A DNA stretch of 5,056 nucleotides. Origin: an uncultured Hyphomicrobiales bacterium. Lineage in GTDB: Bacteria > Pseudomonadota > Alphaproteobacteria > Rhizobiales > Beijerinckiaceae. The stretch covers positions 1 to 5,056 of the forward strand of contig CAIZGQ010000007.1 in the NCBI GenBank assembly GCA_903932565.1, in the 5' to 3' direction. The translations under genes were made by a program, and so were the position numbers. The notes beneath the pieces were generated by a model. That model was given only the letters and a program-made list of their open reading frames with translations. It did not search any database and had not been told where the DNA came from. This document shows, piece by piece, positions 1 to 5,056 of the stretch (the first letter of the stretch is position 1; every line of letters starts with the position of its first letter).

Positions 1-699
1 ACGCAAGCGCAGCATCACATCGCATTGGCGCGATATGGCTGTACGATGGTACAGCACTTGGACAAGCTCAAGCTTCTCACGCCGCGTGTGTCATGCGCCC
101 ACACGGTCTGGATTGATGACGAGGACATCGCGCTGTTGGCAATGCGGGGCTCGATTGTCGTCCACAACCCAGCCAGCAATCTAAAACTGGGCGTGGGCGT
201 CGCGCCCGTTTCAAAGATGCTGCAAGCGGGCGTGACTGTGGCGCTTGGAACCGATGGCGCGTCAACCAACGACAACCTCGATATGCATGAAGCCGTGCGG
301 CTCGCTGCTCTGCTTCAACGGCCTTTTGAGCCTGATCGAAACAGATGGCCGAGTGCCCGGGATGTTCACGAGATGGCAACAATTTCTGGCGGAATGGCTA
401 TGTGCTGCCCGGATCTTGGAACGCTGCGCATGGGTGCGCCCGCAGATTTTGTGCTGCACGATGTCGCCCAGCCAAGCTGGCTGCCGATGAATGATCCGCT
501 CCAGCAACTTGTCTTTTCCGGCACGGGGCGCACAGTCCGGAGCGTCATCGTGGCGGGGCGCGTTCTCTTGGCGGAGGGTCGGGTGACCGCGTTTGATCCC
601 GACCCAATCCTGCGCGAAGTCCGTGATCTTGTCCGCCATTTGCGCAGTCGAAATGCGCCCTTCCATCATCTGGCAGCGCGCTTGATCGATATTGTTTAA
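1..699 (+). CDS. Amidohydrolase/deaminase (MTA/SAH deaminase, TrzA/AtzB-like), 5'-truncated
   Basis: This is the C-terminal 232 codons of a cytosolic metal-dependent amidohydrolase of the COG0402 type, which hydrolytically deaminates or dechlorinates N-heterocycles. The frame is open from base 1, so the gene starts outside the window; the internal TTG at 25 is not a believable start. Visible family motifs (counted from the first codon) are the metal-ligand His34 in AHTVW, His55 in HNPASN followed by SNLKLG, and the catalytic/metal Asp85 in LGTDGA, followed by the DNLDM stretch. The C-terminal part (GTLRMGAPADFVL, then LVFSGTGRTVRSVIVAGRVL at about 170-189) is the usual composite beta-domain end. 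Family members are about 430-480 residues, so roughly half is missing, including the N-terminal HxH metal site. Known substrates of relatives include methylthioadenosine, guanine, 8-oxoguanine, pterins and s-triazines; the visible part does not choose among them. It stops 83 bases before the RpoN promoter of the importer. Confidence 0.9.
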   Translation, partial: TQAQHHIALARYGCTMVQHLDKLKLLTPRVSCAHTVWIDDEDIALLAMRGSIVVHNPASNLKLGVGVAPVSKMLQAGVTVALGTDGASTNDNLDMHEAVRLAALLQRPFEPDRNRWPSARDVHEMATISGGMAMCCPDLGTLRMGAPADFVLHDVAQPSWLPMNDPLQQLVFSGTGRTVRSVIVAGRVLLAEGRVTAFDPDPILREVRDLVRHLRSRNAPFHHLAARLIDIV

Positions 700-735
700 A
701 CCCTGTGCTGATCCGGAATGGAATTTGAGCAATAA

Positions 736-795
736 AACGCACGTGCCGGTGGTTCCGGTCTTTGAACAGGCGAACGAAACCTTGGCACGTGCGTT
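736..795. repeat. 12-bp perfect inverted repeat flanking the RpoN promoter
   Basis: The left arm AACGCACGTGCC (736-747) and the right arm GGCACGTGCGTT (784-795) are exact reverse complements separated by 36 bases. Each arm contains the 8-bp palindrome GCACGTGC (739-746 and 785-792), with centres 46 bp apart. The right arm lies within the sigma-54 promoter, covering its -24 element and the first bases of the -12 element. The left arm, read on the - strand, has the -24 half but TT in place of the -12 GC. It may be a paired operator for a dimeric regulator or a trace of a promoter duplication; function is inferred from position only. Confidence 0.75.
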
Positions 796-798
796 GCA
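782..798 (+). promoter_or_regulatory. Sigma-54 (RpoN) promoter, -24/-12 type
   Basis: TTGGCACGTGCGTTGCA matches the sigma-54 consensus YTGGCACGrNNNTTGCW at all fixed positions except the weakly conserved r (T here). The GG doublet (784-785) and GC doublet (796-797) are exactly 10 bases apart, as RpoN requires. Taking C797 as -12 puts the start of transcription near 809, about 65 bases before the binding-protein ATG. It faces the ABC importer genes. RpoN promoters need an enhancer-binding activator such as NtrC; no convincing NtrC site was found nearby. Confidence 0.85.
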
Positions 799-812
799 GC
801 TAGCTCGCTGAA

Positions 813-842
813 AGATGCGGCGAAGCGACACCGCCGACATCT
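813..842 (+). promoter_or_regulatory. Leader hairpin in the predicted 5' UTR
   Basis: AGATGCGGCG (813-822) pairs with CGCCG-A-CATCT (832-842): a 10-bp, GC-rich stem with one bulged A at 837 and a 9-base loop (823-831). It begins about 4 bases after the transcription start predicted from the RpoN promoter and ends 18 bases before the ribosome binding site, so it leaves the start open. It is followed by GTTTGCG rather than a T-run, so it does not look like an intrinsic terminator. A 5'-end-protecting stem is the simplest reading. Confidence 0.55.
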
Positions 843-860
843 GTTTGCGAAGATGGCCAA

Positions 861-866
861 AGGGGA
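861..866 (+). promoter_or_regulatory. Ribosome binding site deciding the start of the binding protein
   Basis: AGGGGA lies 7 bases before ATG 874. The upstream in-frame ATG at 853 has no comparable site and would place this Shine-Dalgarno inside the coding region, so 874 is preferred. Confidence 0.75.
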
Positions 867-873
867 AGCTTTC

Positions 874-1887
874 ATGGACAGGATTGATCGCCGTCACGCT
901 CTCCGGCTCGGCGCTGGCGCTGCGGCCCTGGGGATTTCTGCACCCTTTATTGGTGGACGTGCGCGCGCCGATGCGGTGAAGACGCTGTCATTCCAGTTGT
1001 CCTGGATCAAAAGCATCCAATACGGCGGCTATTTTGCCGGTATTGATAACGGAACGTACAAAAAGTTTGGCGTGGAGCCGACGTTCAATCCAGGCGGCCC
1101 GACGGTTGATGCCGTCGCCAACGTTGCTGCGGGCCAATCGGGGCTCGGGGATCGGCCCATCGGCCCCATCCTCGTCGCGCGCGAAAAGGGCATTCCACTC
1201 AAAGTCATTGGGACCGTGTTCCAAAAAAGCCCATACAGCATCATCAGTCTTGCTGAGAAGCCGATCAAGACGGTCAAGGAACTTGTTGGCAAGACCGTTG
1301 CCGTTCCAACATCCAGCCGTCCCTTGATGTTGAACCTGCTCAAGGATGCGGGCGTTGATCTCAAGGACGTGACAATTGTTCCATCTTCGCCGGATCCCTC
1401 CGCGCTCGTCAGTGGACAGGTGGATGCGTATACAGGTTATTCCACGAACCAGGGCGTCATGCTGCAGACGCGCGGTGTGAAGATTTTCGTTCTAAACGTT
1501 CACGATCTTGGAATTCCGGAAACAGCAGGCACGCTGTATGGCCGCGAGGATTTCCTAGCCGCAAATCGCGATCTTGTTGTGGCGTTCCTGCGCGCGAGCC
1601 AGGAATCGTGGGGTTGGGCGTTGAACAATCCTGAGCCAACAGCGAAAATGATGGTCGAGAAATACGGTAGTCCGGGCCTCGACTACACGGCACAGCTGAC
1701 GGAAATCAAGGACAGCAAGCCCTATATCACGGCCGGCGTTGGCACGACGAAAGGTCTTCTGTCACTTGATCTCGGACTCTTCGATCACATTATCGATGTT
1801 TACCGTAAGGTCGATATCGTCAAATCGAACATGACAGCAAAAGATCTTTGCGATCCGAGCTTCGTCGAGGCAGCGCTGAAGGCCTGA
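874..1887 (+). CDS. ABC transporter substrate-binding protein, NMT1/THI5-like
   Basis: This periplasmic solute-binding protein (337 aa) delivers a ligand to the two permeases encoded downstream. It begins with a twin-arginine-like signal: Arg6-Arg7, a hydrophobic stretch (about 12-27) and an ARA/D cleavage site after residue 32, leaving a mature protein of about 305 aa. The NMT1 family pattern is clear: FQLSWIKSIQYGGYFAG at about 40-56, NPGGPTVDAVANVAAGQ at 72-88, and SGQVDAYTGYSTNQ at 180-193. This last segment resembles the riboflavin- and hydroxymethylpyrimidine-binding branch (RibY/ThiY) more than taurine or nitrate binders; that comparison is from memory. Length is normal for the family. 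The start at 874 follows a good ribosome binding site; 853 is an alternative start 7 codons longer. It is the first gene behind the RpoN promoter. The ligand is unknown; a nitrogen heterocycle is the favoured guess. Confidence 0.9.
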   Translation: MDRIDRRHALRLGAGAAALGISAPFIGGRARADAVKTLSFQLSWIKSIQYGGYFAGIDNGTYKKFGVEPTFNPGGPTVDAVANVAAGQSGLGDRPIGPILVAREKGIPLKVIGTVFQKSPYSIISLAEKPIKTVKELVGKTVAVPTSSRPLMLNLLKDAGVDLKDVTIVPSSPDPSALVSGQVDAYTGYSTNQGVMLQTRGVKIFVLNVHDLGIPETAGTLYGREDFLAANRDLVVAFLRASQESWGWALNNPEPTAKMMVEKYGSPGLDYTAQLTEIKDSKPYITAGVGTTKGLLSLDLGLFDHIIDVYRKVDIVKSNMTAKDLCDPSFVEAALKA

Positions 1888-1923
1888 GCTTTGCTGAAGG
1901 TCTGATTGTCGCGAAAAGCCTGA
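1875..1923 (+). repeat. Three 13-nt repeats at 18-bp period with in-frame stops
   Basis: GCTGAAGGCCTGA (1875-1887), GCTGAAGGTCTGA (1893-1905) and GCGAAAAGCCTGA (1911-1923) follow one another at exactly 18 bp. The second copy matches the first at 12 of 13 bases and the third at 10 of 13. The first copy contains the stop codon of the binding protein, and the period keeps the frame, so in-frame TGAs stand at 1885, 1903 and 1921. The likely origin is local tandem duplication of the gene's 3' end. Confidence 0.7.
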
Positions 1924-1925
1924 AC

Positions 1926-1931
1926 AAAGGA
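1926..1931 (+). promoter_or_regulatory. Ribosome binding site of the ATPase gene
   Basis: AAAGGA lies 9 bases before ATG 1941. It supports that start over the in-frame start at 1848, which lies inside the binding-protein gene and would add 31 residues not related to ABC ATPases. Confidence 0.7.
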
Positions 1932-1940
1932 CACCAAGCC

Positions 1941-2759
1941 ATGTCGAAAGATCTTCGGGTCTTCGATGTTTCGATGGAATTCACGCGGCGCGATTCAAAC
2001 GTCCTGGCGCTCGACCGCGTTGAGATGAATGTTCCGGCGGGTCGGTTTGTGTCGATCATCGGTCCCAGCGGCTGCGGTAAGTCCACGTTGCTGCGGTTGA
2101 TTGCGGATGTGATGCAGCCATCTGCCGGTCGTGTCGCGGTGGGTGGTCGCTCGCCGGCCGAGGCGCGACGGGAACACGAATTTGGGTTTGTGTTTCAAAG
2201 CCCAACGTTGCTGCCGTGGCGCACCGTCCTTCAGAACATCGAATTGCCGCTTGATATCGTGGGGCGCTCGAAACGCCCCCACAGTTCGGCGCGCGACTTG
2301 ATTGAGCTCGTCGGTTTGAAGGGATTTGAATCCGCCTTGCCACCGGAGCTTTCTGGCGGCATGCAGCAGCGCGCGGCGATTGCGCGCGCACTGATGCTGC
2401 GCCCAAGCGTTTTGCTCCTTGATGAGCCTTTTGGCGCTTTGGATGAAATCACGCGGCAGCGGATGAACCTGGAATTGCTGCGCATCTGGGCGGAAACGGG
2501 AACAACCGCGCTTCTTGTGACACATTCCATCGCCGAGGCTGTGTTCATGTCGGATCAAGTGCTTGTGATGAGTGAGCGTCCTGGCCGGATCACCGGGATC
2601 GTGGAGGTGCCGCTTGCGCGTCCGCGCACGTTAGACATGATGCGTAGCACGGCCTTTTTTGAATGCGTCAATCGGGTTCGTGACGGCCTCTTTGGTGTTG
2701 AGGCACATGCGGGGTCAACAGAGCACCACGACATGCCACTTGTCGTGGAGGCCTATTGA
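1941..2759 (+). CDS. ABC transporter ATP-binding protein, SsuB/TauB type
   Basis: This is the cytosolic ATPase subunit (272 aa) that powers import through the two permeases. All nucleotide-binding motifs are intact: Walker A GPSGCGKST (41-49), Q-loop Gln86 in FQSPTLLPW, signature LSGGMQQR (137-144), Walker B LLLDEP (158-163), D-loop GALD (165-168) and switch His195 in VTHSIAEA. The LLPWRTVLQNI segment and the GALDEITRQRMN stretch are typical of the nitrate/sulfonate/taurine/HMP importer ATPases. The length fits the family, with a C-terminal extension of a few tens of residues and no recognisable regulatory domain. It starts 53 bases after the binding-protein stop, across the triple repeat. 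Its TGA overlaps the next ATG by one base (TGATG at 2757-2761), which points to coupled translation with the first permease. Confidence 0.95.
   Translation: MSKDLRVFDVSMEFTRRDSNVLALDRVEMNVPAGRFVSIIGPSGCGKSTLLRLIADVMQPSAGRVAVGGRSPAEARREHEFGFVFQSPTLLPWRTVLQNIELPLDIVGRSKRPHSSARDLIELVGLKGFESALPPELSGGMQQRAAIARALMLRPSVLLLDEPFGALDEITRQRMNLELLRIWAETGTTALLVTHSIAEAVFMSDQVLVMSERPGRITGIVEVPLARPRTLDMMRSTAFFECVNRVRDGLFGVEAHAGSTEHHDMPLVVEAY
2746..2751 (+). promoter_or_regulatory. Ribosome binding site of permease 1 inside the ATPase gene
   Basis: TGGAGG lies 7 bases before ATG 2759, within the last codons of the ATPase gene. It supports the ATG of the TGATG overlap rather than the TTG one codon upstream. 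Confidence 0.65.
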
Positions 2760-3538
2760 TGGATGTGGCCAAAGCGAAGTCCGCATTCTCAAAAGTTGCC
2801 CTGCCCATGGGCGTTCTTGTTGCAATTCTTTGCGCTGCGCAAACACTGAAATATTTTAATTTGCTGCCCATCTTTGTTCCAGGTCCCTGGGACGTCGTCA
2901 TGCAGATCTGGACAAGCCCGACGCTTGTCTCTTCGAATGTCCTGCCGACGCTTTATAAAGCGTCTGCCGGATATCTGATTGCCGCTATTGTTGCGGTTTG
3001 CGCAGGGTCGCTGGCCGTTCTTGTTCGCATGCTGTATGGGCCGATTTATAATTTTGGTGTGTGCATCAACAGCGTCCCGATCATCGCTACCGCGCCTTTA
3101 ATCGCATTGACGATGGGTAACGGTCCGCAAGTGCAGATCGCGATTGCGGCTCTGGCAAGTCAGTTCCCGATGCTGGTTGGCACCATGCAGGGCCTGCGGT
3201 CAGCTGATGCGCGGCAACTTGAGTTGATGCATGTGCTGTCAGCGTCAAAACTGCAGACGTTGCGGTATCTGCTGGCGCCGGGCGCTCTTCCATTCATGCT
3301 GGCCGGCTTCAAGATCGCGGCGCCCTCTGCCGTGCTGGGTGCGATCACGGCCGAGTGGGTGGGTGCGGATCGCGGCATCGGTGCCTTGATGCTGTATGCT
3401 CTGTTTTCATACGACACGCCAAAAGTCTGGCTGTCTGTTTTGCTGACATGCGCATTGGCAGCCTCCGGCTACGGGCTCATGGCTCTCGTGCAACATTATG
3501 TGTTGTGGTGGGATCGTGATGTCGAGCTTGAAAGCTGA
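2759..3538 (+). CDS. ABC transporter permease 1 (BPD_transp_1, SsuC/TauC type)
   Basis: This is an inner-membrane subunit (259 aa) of the importer. Hydrophobic segments lie at about 13-30, 70-90, 101-119, 126-143, 186-200 and 223-248, the six-helix pattern of this family. The cytoplasmic EAA loop that docks on the ATPase spans about 154-183 (LELMHVLSASKLQ to LAPGALPFMLAG). In it the normally conserved Gly is Ser161, while the Pro of the I-LP element is kept as Pro174. The stretch after it (AVLGAITAEWVGADRGIG, about 191-208) is a strong family hallmark. It is translationally coupled to the ATPase by a one-base overlap and is followed after 2 bases by a second, clearly different permease. The two most likely form a heterodimeric channel rather than each making a homodimer as in SsuC or TauC. 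Confidence 0.93.
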   Translation: MDVAKAKSAFSKVALPMGVLVAILCAAQTLKYFNLLPIFVPGPWDVVMQIWTSPTLVSSNVLPTLYKASAGYLIAAIVAVCAGSLAVLVRMLYGPIYNFGVCINSVPIIATAPLIALTMGNGPQVQIAIAALASQFPMLVGTMQGLRSADARQLELMHVLSASKLQTLRYLLAPGALPFMLAGFKIAAPSAVLGAITAEWVGADRGIGALMLYALFSYDTPKVWLSVLLTCALAASGYGLMALVQHYVLWWDRDVELES

Positions 3539-3540
3539 TC

Positions 3541-4326
3541 ATGGCTATATCGCTGACCGCTCGCAGACAAAATGGTGCCACGGATTTCTTGCGTTCCATC
3601 AGCATTGGTTTGTTGTCTCTGATTTTTTTGCTGGGCCTGTGGCAGATGGTGATTACCGTCTGGCATGTGCCAGCCTATTTAATGCCAGCGCCCGGACATG
3701 TGCTCATTGCGATTGGCACAAATTGGAAAGTACTCTCCGCGCAGACATCGTTCACAATTGGAGCGGCCGCACTGGGATTGACGATCAGTACGACGTTTGC
3801 AGTCTTGATTGCGATTGCCTTCACGATGAGCCGCCGATTGGAACAGGCATCTCTGCCCGCGGTGATTGCATTCCGGTCCGCACCCGTCGCAGCCGTTGCG
3901 CCGATCATCATGTTGTTTTTTGGGCGCGGCATCACGACGAGTGTGATGGTTGTGACCATCGTTTCGTTCTTTCCACTGCTGGTCAATTTGATGCGAGGGC
4001 TGGCCTCAACGGACAAGAACACGCTTGAGCTCATGCATGTCTACGGTGCCACGCGCTGGCAGCAGCTCTATCGCGTTCGTATTTTGTATGCCCTGCCATA
4101 TCTCTTTGCGGGGCTGCGCGTTGCGGGCACGAGCGCGATCCTCGGGGCGATGTTGTCGGAATGGATCACGGGGTCTCGCGGCCTTGGCAATCTCATTCTT
4201 GAAAGCGGCGAGATGCGCGAGACCGAGCTTTTGTGGGCCGCGGTCCTTGTGTCCGTGACCGTCGCGCTGATTGTGTTCTGGACAACATCGGCCGCTGAGC
4301 GGCGCGTGCTGCAATGGAAGGCGTAA
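3541..4326 (+). CDS. ABC transporter permease 2 (BPD_transp_1, SsuC/TauC type)
   Basis: This is the second inner-membrane subunit (261 aa) of the importer. Six hydrophobic segments lie at about 20-40, 71-95, 105-127, 132-150, 188-205 and 230-252. The region RSAPVAAVAPIIMLFFG (112-128) and the EAA loop at about 162-191 (LELMHVYGATRWQQ to ILYALPYLFAG) are classic for the nitrate/sulfonate/taurine/HMP permeases. Here the EAA Gly is kept (Gly169), but the Pro of the I-LP element is Leu182, the reverse of permease 1. The hallmark ILGAMLSEWITGSRGLGNLI follows at 200-219. The ATG comes 2 bases after the stop of permease 1 with only a weak ribosome binding site, so its translation probably depends on coupling. 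Its last codons run into the start region of the downstream cyclodeaminase-family gene. Confidence 0.93.
   Translation: MAISLTARRQNGATDFLRSISIGLLSLIFLLGLWQMVITVWHVPAYLMPAPGHVLIAIGTNWKVLSAQTSFTIGAAALGLTISTTFAVLIAIAFTMSRRLEQASLPAVIAFRSAPVAAVAPIIMLFFGRGITTSVMVVTIVSFFPLLVNLMRGLASTDKNTLELMHVYGATRWQQLYRVRILYALPYLFAGLRVAGTSAILGAMLSEWITGSRGLGNLILESGEMRETELLWAAVLVSVTVALIVFWTTSAAERRVLQWKA
4316..4321 (+). promoter_or_regulatory. Possible ribosome binding site of the cyclodeaminase-family gene
   Basis: GGAAGG in the last codons of permease 2 lies 13 bases before ATG 4335. That is a long spacing, so the site is only moderately convincing. The alternative ATG 4314 has no site at all upstream. Confidence 0.35.
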
Positions 4327-4334
4327 ACCCGCCC

Positions 4335-5056
4335 ATGCGGCTGCTGTCCGAGCGCGATGTGGAACAGATTGTTCGCCCCGAAATCGCGATCGAACTTGCG
4401 CAACAAGCTTATATCGAACATGCGACGGGACGTTTACCAGACCCCGCACGTCTTGATCTGCGTCGCGCCGAGCCCAAGGCTGGCATGCTTGTCCTCGCTG
4501 GTTTTTCATCGGGCGCCATGGGCATCCTCAAATCAAACATGCATGCCTATTCGGGTGCCCCGGCCCAGCGGAAGACGGCCAGCCTGTTGACGGTCTGGGA
4601 CATGGATGCCTGTTGTCCGCTCGCGTTGATTTCCTCGGCCGCGTTCAATGGGCACAGAACGGCGGCAGGGTTTGCGGCCGCCGCGATGCGTCTCGCGCGG
4701 CCAGATGCGAGCACGCTGAGTGTGTTTGGGTCCGGACATCTTGCGGCCTGGACAATTCGCTATCTCGCGCGCGTGCGCCCACTCCGCCATGTGTTCGTCG
4801 TCAGCCGCCGGCTGGAATCCGCGAAGGCGTTGATTGCCGCCTTGCGTGCGGAAGCGTCACTGGCATCCATTACCTTTGAGGCTCTCGACGATCCGGCGGC
4901 TGCGGCTGAGCGCGCTGATATCATCGCAACCGTGACAAGTTCCGATACGCCAGTGTTTCCAGGATCAGCCGTCAAATCAGGGACTTTTGTGATTCTTGGA
5001 GGTGCCAATCGTCCCGCGGCACGGGAAGTCGACGATGATCTGGCGCGGCGGATGAC
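4335..5056 (+). CDS. Ornithine cyclodeaminase / mu-crystallin family protein, 3'-truncated
   Basis: These are the first 240 codons of an NAD(P)-dependent cytosolic enzyme; the frame is still open at the window edge. Members are usually about 310-330 aa, so some 75 residues are missing. Visible features are the N-terminal MRLLSERDVEQIV, the conserved Lys66 in GILKSNMHA, Arg108 in NGHRTAAG, the dinucleotide-binding GxGxxA as GSGHLA (132-137), and IIATVTSSDTPVF (196-208). The segment GGANRPAAREVDDD (222-235) has Asn225 where the Pseudomonas putida ornithine cyclodeaminase has its catalytic Asp, and it reads more like mu-crystallin/ketimine reductase. True ornithine cyclodeaminase activity is therefore doubtful; an imine reductase or amino-acid dehydrogenase is as likely. 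The start at 4335 fits the family N-terminus; ATG 4314 would add 7 residues and overlap permease 2. It is probably co-transcribed with the importer and may process its substrate. Confidence 0.88.
   Translation, partial: MRLLSERDVEQIVRPEIAIELAQQAYIEHATGRLPDPARLDLRRAEPKAGMLVLAGFSSGAMGILKSNMHAYSGAPAQRKTASLLTVWDMDACCPLALISSAAFNGHRTAAGFAAAAMRLARPDASTLSVFGSGHLAAWTIRYLARVRPLRHVFVVSRRLESAKALIAALRAEASLASITFEALDDPAAAAERADIIATVTSSDTPVFPGSAVKSGTFVILGGANRPAAREVDDDLARRM

Noticed and set aside
739..752. GCAC-N5-GGTG resembling an NtrC enhancer site upstream of the RpoN promoter
   Set aside because: The NtrC consensus has six bases between these halves and a more symmetric end; the spacing is off by one, and the position overlaps the inverted repeat that explains it better.
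853..873. Upstream ATG adding seven residues to the binding protein
   Set aside because: It lacks a Shine-Dalgarno sequence, and the strong AGGGGA at 861-866 lies between it and ATG 874 at ideal spacing for the latter.
262..897. Long - strand open frame opposite the amidohydrolase and the spacer
   Set aside because: Its translation shows no family motif, and the + strand frame carries clear amidohydrolase motifs; a shadow of GC-rich coding sequence.
1286..1302. Second sigma-54-like match TTGGCAAGACCGTTGCC inside the binding-protein gene
   Set aside because: Spacing is right, but it carries a mismatch in the -24 block (A for C) and C after the -12 GC. It lies in the middle of a gene encoding the conserved LVGKTVAV stretch, so coding constraint explains it.
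2259..2282. GC-rich hairpin (GGGGCG/CGCCCC, 7-base loop, bulged C) in the ATPase gene
   Set aside because: It is inside a conserved coding region, has no T-run and no link to a gene boundary; probably a by-product of GC-rich codons.
2829..2843. 15-bp palindrome TTTGCGC-T-GCGCAAA early in permease 1
   Set aside because: Arms of 7 bp are expected by chance about this often in a window of this size, and the site lies within the first membrane segment of a gene with no regulatory context.
3713..3728. TTGGCACAAATTGGAA in permease 2, resembling a sigma-54 -24 element
   Set aside because: The -12 GC is absent at the required spacing, and the site is internal to a gene. The TTGGCACC at about 3178 fails in the same way.
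3498..4028. 176-codon + strand open frame overlapping both permeases
   Set aside because: It is rich in Cys, His and Trp, has no family motif, and runs out of frame through permease 2, whose EAA loop and membrane segments are unmistakable.

Overview
The window comes from a moderately GC-rich proteobacterium. Codon use and gene style point to an alphaproteobacterium, probably of the Hyphomicrobiales/Rhodospirillales type; this is an inference and no marker gene is present to settle it. All six genes lie on the + strand and are tightly packed. No RNA gene, mobile element or CRISPR array was seen.

Layout: (1) 1-699, the C-terminal half of a metal-dependent amidohydrolase/deaminase of the MTA/SAH-deaminase, TrzA/AtzB-like group, cut by the left edge. 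(2) 700-873, a 174-base regulatory spacer. It holds a near-consensus sigma-54 (RpoN) promoter at 782-798, a perfect 12-bp inverted copy of the promoter core upstream (736-747), and a 10-bp hairpin in the predicted leader (813-842). (3) 874-4326, a complete ABC importer: an exported NMT1/THI5-like substrate-binding protein, an SsuB/TauB-type ATPase and two different permeases. The spacer after the binding protein carries three 18-bp-period repeats, each placing an in-frame TGA. (4) 4335-5056, the start of an ornithine cyclodeaminase / mu-crystallin family gene, cut by the right edge.

Reading of the whole: the importer genes are joined by a 53-base gap, a TGATG stop/start overlap, a 2-base gap and an 8-base gap, so 874 to beyond 5056 looks like one operon read from the RpoN promoter. 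RpoN control, a deaminase-type amidohydrolase upstream and an imine/amino-acid oxidoreductase-type enzyme downstream together suggest uptake and breakdown of a nitrogen-containing small molecule. The NMT1-type binding protein fits a heterocyclic (pyrimidine-, flavin- or pterin-like) ligand, but the substrate cannot be read from the sequence. The protein families are all known. The less usual parts are the promoter architecture and the two complementary, diverged permeases.
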